This document shows, one piece after another, positions 1 through 8,280 of a DNA stretch of 64,000 bases. The notes below the pieces were generated by a model. The model was not told where the DNA came from. It did not search any database and was given only the letters and a program-made list of their open reading frames with translations. Each line of letters starts with the position of its first letter. The first letter of the stretch is position 1. The stretch is from Brucella intermedia LMG 3301 (lineage in GTDB: Bacteria; Pseudomonadota; Alphaproteobacteria; Rhizobiales; Rhizobiaceae). Where the stretch lies: the NCBI RefSeq assembly GCF_000182645.1, contig NZ_ACQA01000002.1:1297001-1361000 (forward strand). The letters run 5' to 3'. The translations under genes were made by a program, and so were the position numbers.

Positions 1-1
1 C

Positions 2-628
2 TTTGCCGAAGATGACGGCCCGGCGCTCGGACTTGCTCCCGACCGGTTTGCGACGATGCCGCTCGTCACGCCGGGCGGAATGCAGGCGGCTCAGCCACGC
101 CCGGCAAGGTACGACCTTGCCCTCATCGGCACATGGACATGGCACCCGAACCGCATCGGGCTGGAATGGTTCCTGCGCGAGGTAAAGCCGCATCTCCCCG
201 GCGATATTTCCATCACGATTGCAGGCAACACGCCCGCTGATCTCGTCTCTGCCTGGTCTGGCGTCAACTTCGTCGGCAAGGTGCCGGATGCGACGGAATT
301 CGTGGAAAGCGGGGCGGTTGTTCCGCTCATCAGCCGGGCGGGAACCGGGGTGCAGCTGAAAACCATTGAAACATTCGAGCTGGGCATGCCAAGCGTCGCC
401 ACGACGCATTCCGTGCGCGGTATCGACAATATCCCGGCCAATTGCACCATTGCCGATGACCCGCGAGCCTTCGCGGCGGCAATCATCGAGCGGATCGGGA
501 AGGCAAGATCGGGGGACAGCCAGAGACTGGACGGCAAGGCCTTCACCCGGTCACAAATCGAAGGCATGGACCGTGCGGTTGCCCGCGGTCTGCAAGCACT
601 TCGCAGCGAAAATAGAATGACGGACTAG
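2..628 (+). CDS. Glycosyltransferase (GT4-like), C-terminal part
   Basis: The reading frame is open from base 2, so the 5' end lies outside the window and about 208 C-terminal residues are seen. The segment reading AGTGVQLKTIETFELGMPS, followed by a threonine pair, resembles the C-terminal nucleotide-sugar-binding part of GT4-type (GT-B fold) glycosyltransferases. There the first Glu of an E-x7-E-like element contacts the donor sugar. The next gene begins 2 bases after the stop, which indicates one operon with the WecG-family transferase. The acceptor and sugar cannot be read from this fragment. A role in building a cell-surface polysaccharide is inferred from the neighbours. Confidence 0.75.
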   Translation, partial: FAEDDGPALGLAPDRFATMPLVTPGGMQAAQPRPARYDLALIGTWTWHPNRIGLEWFLREVKPHLPGDISITIAGNTPADLVSAWSGVNFVGKVPDATEFVESGAVVPLISRAGTGVQLKTIETFELGMPSVATTHSVRGIDNIPANCTIADDPRAFAAAIIERIGKARSGDSQRLDGKAFTRSQIEGMDRAVARGLQALRSENRMTD

Positions 629-630
629 GC

Positions 631-1389
631 ATGATGCATACCGAAAATGTAACCTACCGGAACATCCTTGGCGTGAAGGTCGCCTGTTTTGATTGGGACG
701 GCGCCTTCGCCTTCTTCGAGAACCGTATCAATGAGGGCCGGTTCATGAAGCAAGGCTGGCTCAACGCCAACAATTCCAACATTGCGGATGAAACCCCGGA
801 TTATCGCGCTGCGTTGCAGGATTTCCTGATCCTGCCCGACGGGGTGGGTGTCGATATTGCCAGCAAGGTTGCCTATGGCAGCAAATTCCCTGCCAATCTC
901 AACGGAACGGACTTCATTCCGGGGCTCTTGCAGCATATGAAACGCCCGCTGAAGGTTGCACTTCTCGGCGGCGGTCCGGGCGTCGCTGCCGACGCCGCAC
1001 AGCTTTTCAGGCAGCAGATACCCCGCCATGAATATCGCGTCATTTCCGACGGCTTCTTCAAGCCCGCCGATCTCGACGGCATTCTGGCGCAATTGAAGGA
1101 ATTCCACGCCGACCTATTGCTCGTCGCGATGGGCGTCCCGCGCCAGGAACTCTTCATCGACAAGCATATCACCGCGGAGCACTGCACGATAGCGAGCGCG
1201 GTCGGCGCGCTGTTCGACCTGCATACAGGCCGCGTGCAGCGCGCGCCGCACTGGATGCGCAAGATCCAGATGGAATGGGCGCACCGGCTGTTGCAGGAAC
1301 CGCGAAGGCTCGCGAAACGCTATCTCATCGGCAATCCCGTATTTCTGTGGCGCGTCGCCAAAGGCTGGATGAAGGGAGAACCCCGGTGA
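631..1389 (+). CDS. WecG/TagA/CpsF-family glycosyltransferase
   Basis: A 252-residue protein, the usual size for this family. It shows the family pattern: an N-terminal block with GWLNANNSNIADET, a LPDGVGVD block, an LNGTDFIPGLL block, a glycine-rich stretch (VALLGGGPGVAADA) and LLLVAMGVPRQELFI. Family members transfer ManNAc(A) or other hexosyl units to lipid-linked intermediates at the inner face of the cytoplasmic membrane. Two ATGs lie in tandem at 631 and 634; either may be used. The gene is coupled to both neighbours, with a 2-base gap upstream and a 4-base GTGA overlap downstream. The sugar donor is unknown. Confidence 0.88.
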   Translation: MMHTENVTYRNILGVKVACFDWDGAFAFFENRINEGRFMKQGWLNANNSNIADETPDYRAALQDFLILPDGVGVDIASKVAYGSKFPANLNGTDFIPGLLQHMKRPLKVALLGGGPGVAADAAQLFRQQIPRHEYRVISDGFFKPADLDGILAQLKEFHADLLLVAMGVPRQELFIDKHITAEHCTIASAVGALFDLHTGRVQRAPHWMRKIQMEWAHRLLQEPRRLAKRYLIGNPVFLWRVAKGWMKGEPR

Positions 1390-2249
1390 GAACCGCAATC
1401 GTCACGGCCAGCTGGGATCAGGATTTCGAGCGCTGCAAGCTGCTTTGCGAAACCGTGGACAAATATGTCAGCGGTTTCACGAAGCACTACATCCTCGTAG
1501 ACAGCAAGGATGTTGCCCTGTTTCGCAAGCTCGAAAGCGCGCACCGGGTCATCATCGATGAGCGCGATCTTCTCCCCTCCTGGCTGCACGCCTTCTGGGA
1601 TCCGACCTATCTTTGGCGCAGACGGGTCTGGCTTTCGCTCCGGACCAAGCCGCTGCGTGGCTGGCATGTGCAGCAGTTGCGCCGGATCGCGCTTGCCGCT
1701 GCCGTGGAGGAAGACGGTTTTCTCTACACGGATTCCGACACGGCCTTTCTGCGCCCCTTCGATTGCGGCACACTCTGGCATGGTGAACAGCTTCGGCTTT
1801 TCGTCCGCCCCAATGCGCTCGCCAATCCCGAATGGCCGGAGCATCCGGTCTGGGCGGCCAATGCAGCGAAACTGCTCGGCATCGAAAACGGCAAAAGCGG
1901 GCTTAACGACTATATCGGCCAGCTTGTTTCATGGCGGCGCGACAGCGTGATTTCGATGTGCGAGCGGATCGAAGCTCATACCGGACAGCATTGGGTGGCG
2001 GCCCTTGGCAATATAAGACGCTTTTCCGAATGCTTCATCTATGGCCGCTATGTCGATGACGTGCTGCAAGGCTCGGGCCATTTCAGCGACACGCATGATC
2101 TCTGCCGGATGCAATGGTTCGCCCCGCCACCGAGCGAAGAGGAATTCCGCACCTTCATCGCCGAAATGGAACCCCATCAGGTCGCTATCGGCATGCAATC
2201 CTTTCTCGGCCTTTCGGTCGACGATATCCGGCGCATTATCGGAGCCTGA
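1386..2249 (+). CDS. DUF6492-type putative glycosyltransferase
   Basis: About 287 residues starting at the GTG that overlaps the preceding stop as GTGA. A longer open frame to 1275 exists but would overlap the WecG-family gene by over 100 bases. The start VRTAIVTASWDQDF looks like the first beta strand of a GT-A fold, and DGFLYTDSDTAFLRPFD contains a DSD triplet of the DxD type that binds metal and nucleotide sugar. The composition fits the DUF6492 group often found in rhizobial exopolysaccharide loci. The reaction is not known. Its stop is only 3 bases from the stop of the convergent flippase gene. Confidence 0.7.
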   Translation: MRTAIVTASWDQDFERCKLLCETVDKYVSGFTKHYILVDSKDVALFRKLESAHRVIIDERDLLPSWLHAFWDPTYLWRRRVWLSLRTKPLRGWHVQQLRRIALAAAVEEDGFLYTDSDTAFLRPFDCGTLWHGEQLRLFVRPNALANPEWPEHPVWAANAAKLLGIENGKSGLNDYIGQLVSWRRDSVISMCERIEAHTGQHWVAALGNIRRFSECFIYGRYVDDVLQGSGHFSDTHDLCRMQWFAPPPSEEEFRTFIAEMEPHQVAIGMQSFLGLSVDDIRRIIGA

Positions 2250-2252
2250 ACC

Positions 2253-3518
2253 TTAAATTCGTTTAGCTGGCAAACGAATGCTGGAATAGGTGAAAACCAG
2301 CGACAGCAGATAGAGGCCGCCAAACACGATATTGAGTCCCAGAATCCAGTCGTGACTGTCGGCATAGTTCACCAGCAACAGCCAGACGAAGAATGCCTTG
2401 GCCGCAGTCATCAGCACCATGCTCAAGGTCCTGAGACCGGACTGACCGCGCGCATACAGAATTTCGGTCTGGTATTCGATCAGGTTGCGGAAACCGGGTA
2501 CGAGCAGCACCAGCGGCAACAGGCCGACGATGGGCGCAACGCTTGAACCGAGTGCGTTCGGGAAGATTTGCAGGAACACGACCATCGCGCCGAGACCTGC
2601 CACCGAGACGGAGAAGACCGCAAGCTCCAGTCCGGCGCGGATGCGCAAAGAAGACAGCATGTCCGGCGCGCGCATGAGCTTTTGCACCAGCATCATGTTG
2701 AAGGAGCGAACCGGCAGGGCAGTAAGGTCCACAAGGCGCATGATGATCGCGTAAAGCCCCGCCGTCGCAGGCCCGCCGACAGTCAGCACGAGAAGCTTGT
2801 CCAGCTCGGCCTGGATATAGAACAGCAGTTCGGCGCCCATCACGGCAATCGCATCGGAAAGCCGCCGCATATAAAGCGACGGTCTGAAGCGAAGCCGGAT
2901 CGACGGGTAAAATCGCAGCGCGGCAAGCAGCGCGACCCCGTTTGCAGCCGCATACCACCATGCCCAATGCGCAATATCGTGGGCGCTTGCCAGCCACATG
3001 AACAGTAGGGCTGCGACGGCTCGCGTGGCCGTGCCGAAAATCACCAGTCCCGCCGATATGCCGAAGCGGCGCAGGCCGTTATTGACGATGATGACGATTT
3101 CCGTCGACCGCCAGAACAGGGCCTCGGCAAACACCACAACGGCAAAGGGCAGGAAGGAAATATCGCGGCTGAAAAAGACGAAGTAAACCAGCCAGGACGC
3201 CAGCGCGAACAGCGGCAGCGACACCAGAATGGCGACGAGAAAACCCGCCGTATAGATGCCGAGCAGGCGCGGCTTTACTGTCGATATGCGGTAAAGCGGC
3301 GAACTGAACCCGAGGGAAACGATGCGCGACAGCACCACGCCCGTGCCCGATGCAGTGGCGAATATCCCGAAATCGCCCGTGGGCAGCGTGTTTGCAAGCG
3401 CGATGAAATAGACGAGTGAAACCACCAGCCTGCCAGCGGAGCCGGAAAACAGGGACAGGTAATCGCGCACTATTCCGGCATTATTGCCTGACAGTTTCCG
3501 CAGCGCTTTCGCTATCAA
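2253..3518 (-). CDS. Polysaccharide flippase (Wzx/MATE-like) membrane protein
   Basis: About 421 residues, strongly hydrophobic, with some 10-12 predicted membrane segments spread through the chain (for example LVVSLVYFIALANT and VVFAEALFW). The N-terminus near GSAGRLVVSLVYFIALANTL resembles polysaccharide export proteins of the MOP superfamily, which flip lipid-linked repeat units. It lies opposite and convergent to the three transferase genes and divergent from the chain-length gene. The start is uncertain: 3518 is a TTG with a GAGG about nine bases upstream, and an in-frame GTG about 18 codons later is an alternative. Which polysaccharide is moved is unknown. Confidence 0.78.
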   Translation of the reverse strand: MIAKALRKLSGNNAGIVRDYLSLFSGSAGRLVVSLVYFIALANTLPTGDFGIFATASGTGVVLSRIVSLGFSSPLYRISTVKPRLLGIYTAGFLVAILVSLPLFALASWLVYFVFFSRDISFLPFAVVVFAEALFWRSTEIVIIVNNGLRRFGISAGLVIFGTATRAVAALLFMWLASAHDIAHWAWWYAAANGVALLAALRFYPSIRLRFRPSLYMRRLSDAIAVMGAELLFYIQAELDKLLVLTVGGPATAGLYAIIMRLVDLTALPVRSFNMMLVQKLMRAPDMLSSLRIRAGLELAVFSVSVAGLGAMVVFLQIFPNALGSSVAPIVGLLPLVLLVPGFRNLIEYQTEILYARGQSGLRTLSMVLMTAAKAFFVWLLLVNYADSHDWILGLNIVFGGLYLLSLVFTYSSIRLPAKRI

Positions 3519-3844
3519 CAGGGAGCCTCATCCATCGTGGTCTCGTGGTGCGTTCGACCCATTGGAGCGGGACGAGATAAAGAGATTTAGCTAAAAAGAC
3601 TTAAACTCTTCTTTGCAAGCTCAAAGAGCAGACAAGCAAAAGCTAAAATAAGAGGGCCGAGCATTTCGCGGTTCAGGCCGACATTATTTTAACTTTTTGT
3701 TTTCTATAAAAAATTACATTCGGCCATCAGGTTTGGGGCGAGCGGATTCCGGTTTGGCATGTGCAAGCCCTGTTTAATGGATTTCATGGCGGCAGCGGGC
3801 ACCTGAAACGGCCGCAGCGGCTACAGATGCGGACGAATTCGACA
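3519..3844. other. AT-rich intergenic region between divergent polysaccharide genes
   Basis: About 325 bases without a credible gene, noticeably richer in A and T than its surroundings (for example 3640-3720). It must hold the divergent promoters of the flippase gene and the chain-length gene. I could not single out a convincing -35/-10 pair. Confidence 0.6.
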
Positions 3845-5632
3845 ATGAGCGATCATGAGGGGCGCAGAAAGGCGGGAGTTGAGAAACCTCTTCTCGCATT
3901 TTCCGACGTGCGCCCGACGGATCGCCCCACCGGTCGCCCGCCTGCTCCACGTGATAGCGAAGCCGCGCCGCCATGGACACCACCCGCCACATCGGATGAA
4001 CGCGCTGCGTTCTTTCATGAACACGACCATGATGCGCAAGAAACGCCAGAACCCGTTATCGAGGAAGAACTGGACGATGCGGACGTGGCCGAGTTGCAAA
4101 AACGCGTGGCGCTCATCGAAGCGGAACTGGAGCGCAAGATTCAGGAACGCGAACGTCGCAAAATCGCAATCGAGGCTGACGCTCCACCCCCGGAGCCAGC
4201 CCGCGAACCCGTCATGCGCGAGCATCCTGTTGCCGACCGCCCGGCACCGGATGCCGAATGGAAACCGCTGATCGATCCGCGCATCGCCATCGATGTAGTG
4301 CGGGGATCGCGCAGGCTCCTGCTGGTCAGCACGATATTGGGCGGTGTGGTCGCCGCGCTCTATGCATTGTCGCTGCCGCAGATGTACGTCGCTTCGACCG
4401 ATATTCTGGTCGATCCGCGCAACATCAAGACGGTTGGAGACGAACTGACCCCGGGGCAACTCCCGACCGACGCATCGCTTGCCGTCGCCGAAAGCCAGGC
4501 CCGCATCATCGATTCCAGCAGTGTTCTGCTGAAAGTGATCGACAGGACGGACCTGACAAAAGACCCCGAATTCAACGGCACGCTGGTTCCGACCGGCATT
4601 GCCGGACTGTTTGCGCAGATCAAGGATATCTTGTCCCCCCAAAAGGCGAGCGACAGCCAGACGCTGCAAACCCGCGTTCTCTATAACCTGCACAAGAGTA
4701 TCGCCATCGGGCGCGACGCCAAGACCTTCATCTATTCGATCTCGGTGAAAACCCGCGATCCGCAGAAATCGGCCTCGCTTGCGAACACCATCAGCACCGT
4801 TTTCCAGAGCGAGCTTGCATCGCTGCAATCCGATGCCGCACGGCGCACTTCGGACGAACTGTCGAACCGGCTTGCAGACATGCGCGCCAATGTCGAACAG
4901 GCGGAGCGCGCAGCGGCTGATTTCCGCGCATCGCACGATCTCGTCAATGTGGATGGCAAGCTGATCAGCGATAACGACCTGACGCGGCTCAACGATCAAC
5001 TGACCAACCAGCGCGCCGAAACCATGCGGCTTCAGGCCCGTGTACAGGTACTGAGCAACGCCACTTCCGACAGTGTGGTGACCGGGACTTTGCCGGAGGA
5101 TTTGCGATCCAACACGCTGACGGCTCTGCGGGCGCAATATGCGCAGGCGCGCCAGACGGCAAGCGGCTTATCCACCCAGCTTGGCCCCCGTCACCCGGCG
5201 CTCATTCAGGCACAGTCGCAGGCGGGCACGGTGCTGAGCGACATCGACGCTGAATTGCGGCGCATCCGCTCCTCGCTGCAAGTCGAGGTCTCGCGGTCCG
5301 TGCAGCAGGAAAAAGACCTGACCACGCGTCTGGCGCAGCTCAAGTCACAGCAGGCAAACAATAGCGGCGATCTGGTGAAATTGCGCGAGCTTGAGCGCGA
5401 GGCGACCGCGCGCCGCTCCGTCTACGAAGCCTTCCTCCTGCGCTCGCGCGAGACGAACGAACAGGAAGGGCTGAATACCGCCAATGTCAGGGTGTTGTCG
5501 GAAGCCCGCCCGCCGCTCGATCCGGCCAGCACATCGCGCAAGCTGATCGTCATCGCCGGGCTGATTGCCGGCTTCCTCGCAGGGCTTGCGATCACAGCCG
5601 TCCGCAATTTCGGACGGCTGCTGCGCCTCTAA
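3845..5632 (+). CDS. Wzz/GumC-type polysaccharide chain-length/export protein
   Basis: About 595 residues from the ATG at 3845; upstream in-frame ATGs at 3761 and 3827 are possible. The first ~155 residues are a cytosolic, charged and proline-rich extension including a predicted coil (ELQKRVALIEAELERKIQER). Then comes a membrane helix at about residues 158-178, a long periplasmic part with coiled-coil character, and a second membrane helix at about 566-586 near the C-terminus. This two-helix topology is that of polysaccharide co-polymerases. No C-terminal BY-kinase domain with a Walker motif or Tyr cluster is present, so a separate kinase or none is used. The long N-terminal extension is unusual for the family. 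Confidence 0.82.
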   Translation: MSDHEGRRKAGVEKPLLAFSDVRPTDRPTGRPPAPRDSEAAPPWTPPATSDERAAFFHEHDHDAQETPEPVIEEELDDADVAELQKRVALIEAELERKIQERERRKIAIEADAPPPEPAREPVMREHPVADRPAPDAEWKPLIDPRIAIDVVRGSRRLLLVSTILGGVVAALYALSLPQMYVASTDILVDPRNIKTVGDELTPGQLPTDASLAVAESQARIIDSSSVLLKVIDRTDLTKDPEFNGTLVPTGIAGLFAQIKDILSPQKASDSQTLQTRVLYNLHKSIAIGRDAKTFIYSISVKTRDPQKSASLANTISTVFQSELASLQSDAARRTSDELSNRLADMRANVEQAERAAADFRASHDLVNVDGKLISDNDLTRLNDQLTNQRAETMRLQARVQVLSNATSDSVVTGTLPEDLRSNTLTALRAQYAQARQTASGLSTQLGPRHPALIQAQSQAGTVLSDIDAELRRIRSSLQVEVSRSVQQEKDLTTRLAQLKSQQANNSGDLVKLRELEREATARRSVYEAFLLRSRETNEQEGLNTANVRVLSEARPPLDPASTSRKLIVIAGLIAGFLAGLAITAVRNFGRLLRL

Positions 5633-5779
5633 GCGGTTCCTGTTCCAACAGGAACGCCGGAACCGCTCTAACTATTTGTTTTATCGCATTATCCAACGCA
5701 TCGAAGCGGGATAGGAAATCAGTCCAGTGAACTGATTTCCCCCCGTAGACGTTTCACACTTTTGGTGGAAATGCGCTAA
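5632..5779 (+). repeat. Dispersed palindromic repeat, copy 1
   Basis: A roughly 145-base element beginning at the stop codon of the chain-length gene and nearly identical to the copy at 44370-44514. It contains two hairpins: outer arms AGCGGTTCC/GGAACCGCT at the left, and GGAAATCAGT/ACTGATTTCC in the middle. It ends in a conserved tail GTTTCACACTTTTG. It resembles the short intergenic palindromes (Bru-RS or RIME-like) known from Brucellaceae and rhizobia. It may also act as the 3' end of the upstream transcript. Confidence 0.8.
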
Positions 5780-5814
5780 TCTCTTCCATTTGAAGTATAA
5801 TCTTATCGATCAAC

Positions 5815-6418
5815 TCATGCCGACCGGCGTGCAAGCACCTCGGCGCGAGGCACCTTGCGCCCGCTGGCGCGCAAGACACCATGTGCGCCGTCCAGATGGC
5901 CCGGCTTCAATTCGAGCGCCAGAAAACGGCGCTTTTCATATGGGCCTGGCATGGCAAGCTCGCCGGTCTTTTCAGCGGTAAAGCCGAAGCGCCCGTAATA
6001 TTCCGGATCGCCGACGAGCAGGATCGCGCCATGGCCAAGGCGCATGGCCTCGTCGATGGCATGACGCATCAAGGCCGAACCGATGCCGCAACCGGCGGCG
6101 GAAGGTTCGACGGCCAGCGGACCGAGCAGCAAGGCGGACACGGGAAAACCGAAGGCGTCGAGCCCGGCATGGACATCCCACAGCCGCACGGTGCCCTGCG
6201 AGCGCTCTGTCTTCGCCAAGTGCGGCAAAGGCCAGCCCCTCTGCGGGCAGGCGACCACGACGCAGTTTTTCCGATGACTTGCGGCGGCGGCCTTCACCCA
6301 TCGCGCGGTCCAGCAAGGCTTCGCGCGCCAGCACATGCTCCAGCGCCTCGCCCGCGATCGAAAAAGCCGGGGCAACGAGGGTTACGGTGTTTTCCTGAAT
6401 TTCAAGAGTTGCGTTCAT
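5815..6418 (-). pseudogene. GNAT N-acetyltransferase, frameshifted
   Basis: Two overlapping minus-strand frames form one acetyltransferase. The N-terminal part starts at the ATG at 6418 (MNATLEIQENTVTLV) and runs through LPAEGLAFAALGED. The frame then changes, and the C-terminal part contains GTVRLWDVHAG, the acetyl-CoA-binding stretch AAGCGIGSALMRHAIDEA and GDPEYYGRFGF. Reading ...ALAG then TVRLW needs removal of one base from the CCC run at 6194-6196 (GGG on the minus strand). The repaired protein would be about 200 residues, normal for YhbS-like GNAT enzymes. The lesion is either a real pseudogene or a sequence error; the substrate is unknown. Confidence 0.8.
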
Positions 6419-6522
6419 CACATCTATCCCCGCAAAGCGGCAGCAGCACACCCCGCCCGACGCCTTGCAGCACCGGGCGGATTGAGAGGATCTTTCAGAC
6501 TTTCAAAGGTATGATCGAGGTC

Positions 6523-6557
6523 GGAAAGCGTTCGCGCTTTCCGGGATCATATCCCGG
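6523..6557 (-). terminator. Hairpin pair 3' of ornithine decarboxylase
   Basis: Two adjacent perfect hairpins lie just after the odc stop: GGAAAGCG-TTCG-CGCTTTCC at 6523-6542 and CCGGGAT-CAT-ATCCCGG at 6541-6557. They share two bases, so only one forms at a time. No T-run follows on the minus strand, so intrinsic termination is uncertain. Confidence 0.4.
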
Positions 6558-6566
6558 CCTCAAAGA

Positions 6567-7700
6567 TCAGATGACGTAGGATCGGAGCGGTTCGAAGCCG
6601 TTGAACGCCACCGCCGAGTAGGTGGTGGTGTATGCGCCCGTGCCTTCGATGAGGATTTCATCACCGATGGTCAGCGAGACCGGCAGCGGATACGGCGTCT
6701 TTTCGTAAAGAACGTCCGCACTGTCGCAGGTCGGGCCGGCCAGCACGCATGGTTCGGTTTCGCTGCCGTCATGCGGGGTCACGATCTGGTAGCGGATCGC
6801 CTCGTCCATGGTTTCGGCGAGACCGCCGAACTTGCCGATGTCGAGATAGACCCAGCGCACATTGTCGTTGTCCGCCTTGCGCGAGACCAGAACCACTTCG
6901 GTCTTGATCACGCCTGCATTGCCGACCATGCCGCGGCCCGGCTCAATGATAGTTTCCGGGATGCGGTTGCCGAAATGCTTGGAGAGCGCGTCGAAGATCA
7001 CCATGCCATAGGCCTGCGCGGTCGGTACGTCCTTGAGGTAACGGGTCGGGAAACCGCCGCCCATATTGACCATGCGCAGCACGATGCCTTCATCGGCAAG
7101 GGTGCGGAACACCTTGGCCGCATCGCCGAGCGCACGGTCCCATGCGGTGAGGTCCGTCTGCTGAGAGCCGACGTGGAACGACACACCGTAGGAATCGAGA
7201 CCCAGCGACTTTGCATGGCGCAGAACGTCGATAGCCATCGCAGGCACGCAACCGAACTTGCGCGACAGCGGCCATTCGGCGCCTTCACCGTCCGTCAGCA
7301 CGCGGCAGAACACGCGGCTGCCGGGGGCGGCGCGCGCAACCTTCTCCACTTCTTCCACGCAATCGACCGCATAAAGGCGAATCCCCAGCTCGAAAGCGCG
7401 CGCAATATCGCGCTCCTTCTTGATGGTGTTGCCATAGGAAATGCGGTTCGCCGTCGCGCCGGCTTCCAGCGCCATTTCGATTTCGGCGACCGAAGCGGTA
7501 TCGAAGCACGAGCCGAGCGAAGCGAGCAGGCGCAGGATTTCCGGCGCAGGATTTGCCTTCACCGCATAGAAGATGCGCGAATAGGGCAAAGCCTTCTCGA
7601 AGCTCAGATAGTTGTCGCGCACGACGTCGGTATCGACGACGAGGCAAGGACCGTCCGGACGGCGGGTGTTGAGGAAGTCGATAATACGCTGCGTTGCCAT
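6567..7700 (-). CDS. odc: Ornithine (type III PLP) decarboxylase
   Basis: A 377-residue fold-type III PLP enzyme that decarboxylates ornithine to putrescine; some rhizobial members also take lysine. FYAVKANP carries the PLP lysine (about K48), HVGSQ the cofactor-stacking His, GGGFP and EPGRGMVGNAG the phosphate and substrate sites, and GPTCDSADVLYEK the catalytic Cys (about C325) that marks ornithine decarboxylases. The start ATG at 7700 is preceded by a GGGAGAA-like ribosome site. A nearly 400-base structured leader precedes it, so attenuation control is likely. The homospermidine synthase gene lies 19 kb away and would use its product. Confidence 0.92.
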   Translation of the reverse strand: MATQRIIDFLNTRRPDGPCLVVDTDVVRDNYLSFEKALPYSRIFYAVKANPAPEILRLLASLGSCFDTASVAEIEMALEAGATANRISYGNTIKKERDIARAFELGIRLYAVDCVEEVEKVARAAPGSRVFCRVLTDGEGAEWPLSRKFGCVPAMAIDVLRHAKSLGLDSYGVSFHVGSQQTDLTAWDRALGDAAKVFRTLADEGIVLRMVNMGGGFPTRYLKDVPTAQAYGMVIFDALSKHFGNRIPETIIEPGRGMVGNAGVIKTEVVLVSRKADNDNVRWVYLDIGKFGGLAETMDEAIRYQIVTPHDGSETEPCVLAGPTCDSADVLYEKTPYPLPVSLTIGDEILIEGTGAYTTTYSAVAFNGFEPLRSYVI

Positions 7701-8097
7701 GGTCGTTCTCCCGCGCGGTTGTCTTCACCGCTTTCAAAGGGACAAAGTGTGCATGAACGCATCCGCCGTGAAGCCAGCCTTTGGAGGTGCTGATGTCACG
7801 CGAAAACTCATGCGGCGATGGAACAACGCTAAACCCGCGTTACTCCGCTTTGTCTGCCTTGGATTGGAATTGGAGAACCGCATCCGCACTTCTGGCAATG
7901 AAGGTGTGCCTCTTCAGTAATTTCGGCTTTTGGACAGCCGAAAGACACTAGAAAGGCCCGCACCGTCGTTGCTTCAAGATGTCCTCGATCTGGCGGTTGG
8001 CCATCAGATCGACTGGAGCGGTTAGGTCCAGGTACCGTACCGAATTCCTCACCATTCGAGGATCGGCGGACACCCACAGGCACGTGCGACTTTGGGC
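7701..8097 (-). ncRNA. Long structured leader of odc (speF-type candidate)
   Basis: About 397 bases separate the predicted transcription start from the odc start codon, with no other gene on this strand. The leader contains a perfect 8-bp hairpin TTTCGGCT/AGCCGAAA with a 7-base loop (7921-7943) right after a 35-codon ORF. Established knowledge: an alphaproteobacterial leader RNA named speF, roughly this long, precedes ornithine decarboxylase genes in this order. Assignment here rests on position, length and structure only, not on an alignment to the covariance model. Confidence 0.6.
7948..8055 (-). CDS. Putative 35-residue leader peptide upstream of odc
   Basis: A small frame from the ATG at 8055 to a TAG at 7948, starting MVRNSVRYLDLTAP and ending ILKQRRCGPF. 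It lies about 42 bases into the predicted odc transcript, and its stop sits four bases before the strong 8-bp hairpin. That is the geometry of a translation-controlled attenuator. No clear ribosome site is seen before the ATG. In gammaproteobacteria an ornithine-sensing peptide (SpeFL) does such a job; I see no sequence likeness to it, so the function is inference only. Confidence 0.35.
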   Translation of the reverse strand: MVRNSVRYLDLTAPVDLMANRQIEDILKQRRCGPF

Positions 8098-8103
8098 AAG
8101 CGC

Positions 8104-8132
8104 GATATAAGCGCAAAGTCGTGTCCATTCAA
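8104..8132 (-). promoter_or_regulatory. Predicted sigma-70 promoter of odc leader
   Basis: On the minus strand TTGAAT (8127-8132) and TATATC (8104-8109) are separated by exactly 17 bases. Transcription would begin near 8097, giving a leader of about 397 bases before odc. Confidence 0.5.
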
Positions 8133-8280
8133 TGACAAAAAATTGGTTGAGCGAATTTATTTTTGGCAGGATCGCAGTGCGCTGTACGCTTGCCATTGTT
8201 CAATATTAGTGAAACATTCAACAGGCAAATCCGTCTCGAAAGAGCGTAAATATCCCGTTAATTGTTGCATGTTGTGAACA

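Noticed and set aside
7829..8128. 99-codon frame upstream of odc
   Set aside because: It overlaps the leader and its 35-codon uORF in another frame, lacks a ribosome site and shows no family. The leader interpretation explains the region better.
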